A DNA stretch of 33,114 bases from Rubripirellula sp. (GTDB lineage: Bacteria > Planctomycetota > Planctomycetia > Pirellulales > Pirellulaceae), in contig JAQWPZ010000062.1 of assembly GCA_029245125.1 (NCBI GenBank), positions 1 through 33,114 on the forward strand, given 5' to 3'. The notes below the pieces were generated by a model, which saw nothing but the letters and a program-made list of their open reading frames with translations, was not told the origin of the DNA and ran no database searches. Both the position numbers and the translations under genes were made by a program. Shown piece by piece: positions 32,736-33,114 of the stretch; the first letter of the stretch is position 1, and every line of letters starts with the position of its first letter.

Positions 32736-33114
32736 ATGAGTGCCTTTCCCGATGTCCCCGTCATTCCTTACGAAGGTCCCGATAGCGACAATCCATTAGC
32801 TTTTCGCTGGTACAACCCTGACGAGGAGATCGAAGGCAAGTCGATGCGGGATCACTTGAGATTCTCCATCGTCTACTGGCACACATTCCGTGGGGGCGGC
32901 GCGGATCCCTTCGGCGTTGCGACTGCAGTCAGGCCTTGGGAAGACGGGACCGATTCGGTCGAGAATGCTCAGCAACGCGCTCGAGTGGCATTTGAGTTAT
33001 TCGAAAAACTGCAGGCACCCTATTACGCGTTTCATGACCGTGATGTTGCACCAGAGGGTGCGTCACTGGCTGAATCGAACCGCAACTTGGACGCGGTGGC
33101 TGATGTTTTAGAGC
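32736..33114 (+). CDS. xylA: Xylose isomerase (3' partial, runs off the right edge)
   Basis: Interconverts D-xylose and D-xylulose (also glucose and fructose) with two divalent metals. 126 residues are visible from ATG 32736 and the frame is open at the edge. The sequence follows the family closely: [19 protein letters not shown] (12-30), [19 protein letters not shown] (33-51), GADPFG (55-60), RPWED, and [16 protein letters not shown] (98-113), with the active-site His at residue 100 and Asp at 103. The metal-site Glu and Asp residues lie beyond the window. AGG sits 7 nt before the ATG, supporting the start. It lies downstream of the dehydrogenase on the same strand, but the 437-bp gap argues for its own promoter. 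Confidence 0.95.
   Translation, partial: MSAFPDVPVIPYEGPDSDNPLAFRWYNPDEEIEGKSMRDHLRFSIVYWHTFRGGGADPFGVATAVRPWEDGTDSVENAQQRARVAFELFEKLQAPYYAFHDRDVAPEGASLAESNRNLDAVADVLE

Noticed and set aside
32890-33111. Alternative + strand frame at the right edge
   Set aside because: The overlapping frame from 32736 clearly encodes xylose isomerase, so this one is a shadow.

Overview
The window looks like a chromosomal piece of a planctomycete, most likely a Rhodopirellula-like member of the Pirellulaceae. The main reason is three neighbouring large exported-type proteins whose N-termini carry the planctomycete signature LExRxLLA (LEPR-XLL type) after a basic stretch and which all carry dockerin type I repeats; one also has a GEVEDI-type module. 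This is inference from sequence recall; no search was run. I see no rRNA, tRNA, CRISPR array, transposase or phage gene.

Layout, left to right: (1) the 3' part of a class II-like DNA photolyase fused in one frame to a renalase-like FAD oxidoreductase (1-2217, +), facing a dimeric-type glycyl-tRNA synthetase (2403-4028, -) across a hairpin that could serve as terminator for both. (2) A TPR lipoprotein (4471-5211, -), divergent from the next gene. (3) A cluster of three + strand genes for large surface or matrix proteins: a 5282-residue giant (5756-21604), an 838-residue HExxH metalloprotease with dockerin (21962-24478), and a 1563-residue cadherin-repeat protein with an N-terminal dockerin (24669-29360), followed 38 bp later by a small beta-sandwich-like ORF (29399-29764). 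(4) Central metabolism: pyruvate kinase (29796-31232, -), divergent from a short-chain dehydrogenase (31480-32298, +), then the 5' end of xylose isomerase xylA (32736 to the right edge, +).

The three-gene cluster is the part that could be a coherent, poorly described system. The giant protein contains a matrixin-like domain whose HExxHxxGxxH zinc motif is replaced at every ligand (a pseudoprotease). The next gene has an intact HExxH zinc site. The third has a cadherin array plus a possible cohesin-like module. Dockerins occur on all three, at the C-terminus of two and the N-terminus of one. A testable model is that the three proteins leave the cell by the same LExRxLLA-linked route and assemble with each other outside through calcium-dependent dockerin and cadherin contacts.

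Other notable points: the photolyase-oxidoreductase fusion; a pyruvate kinase with the Lys replacement typical of K+-independent enzymes; a family of about 110-residue modules repeated through the second half of the giant protein; and small tandem repeats in two intergenic regions.
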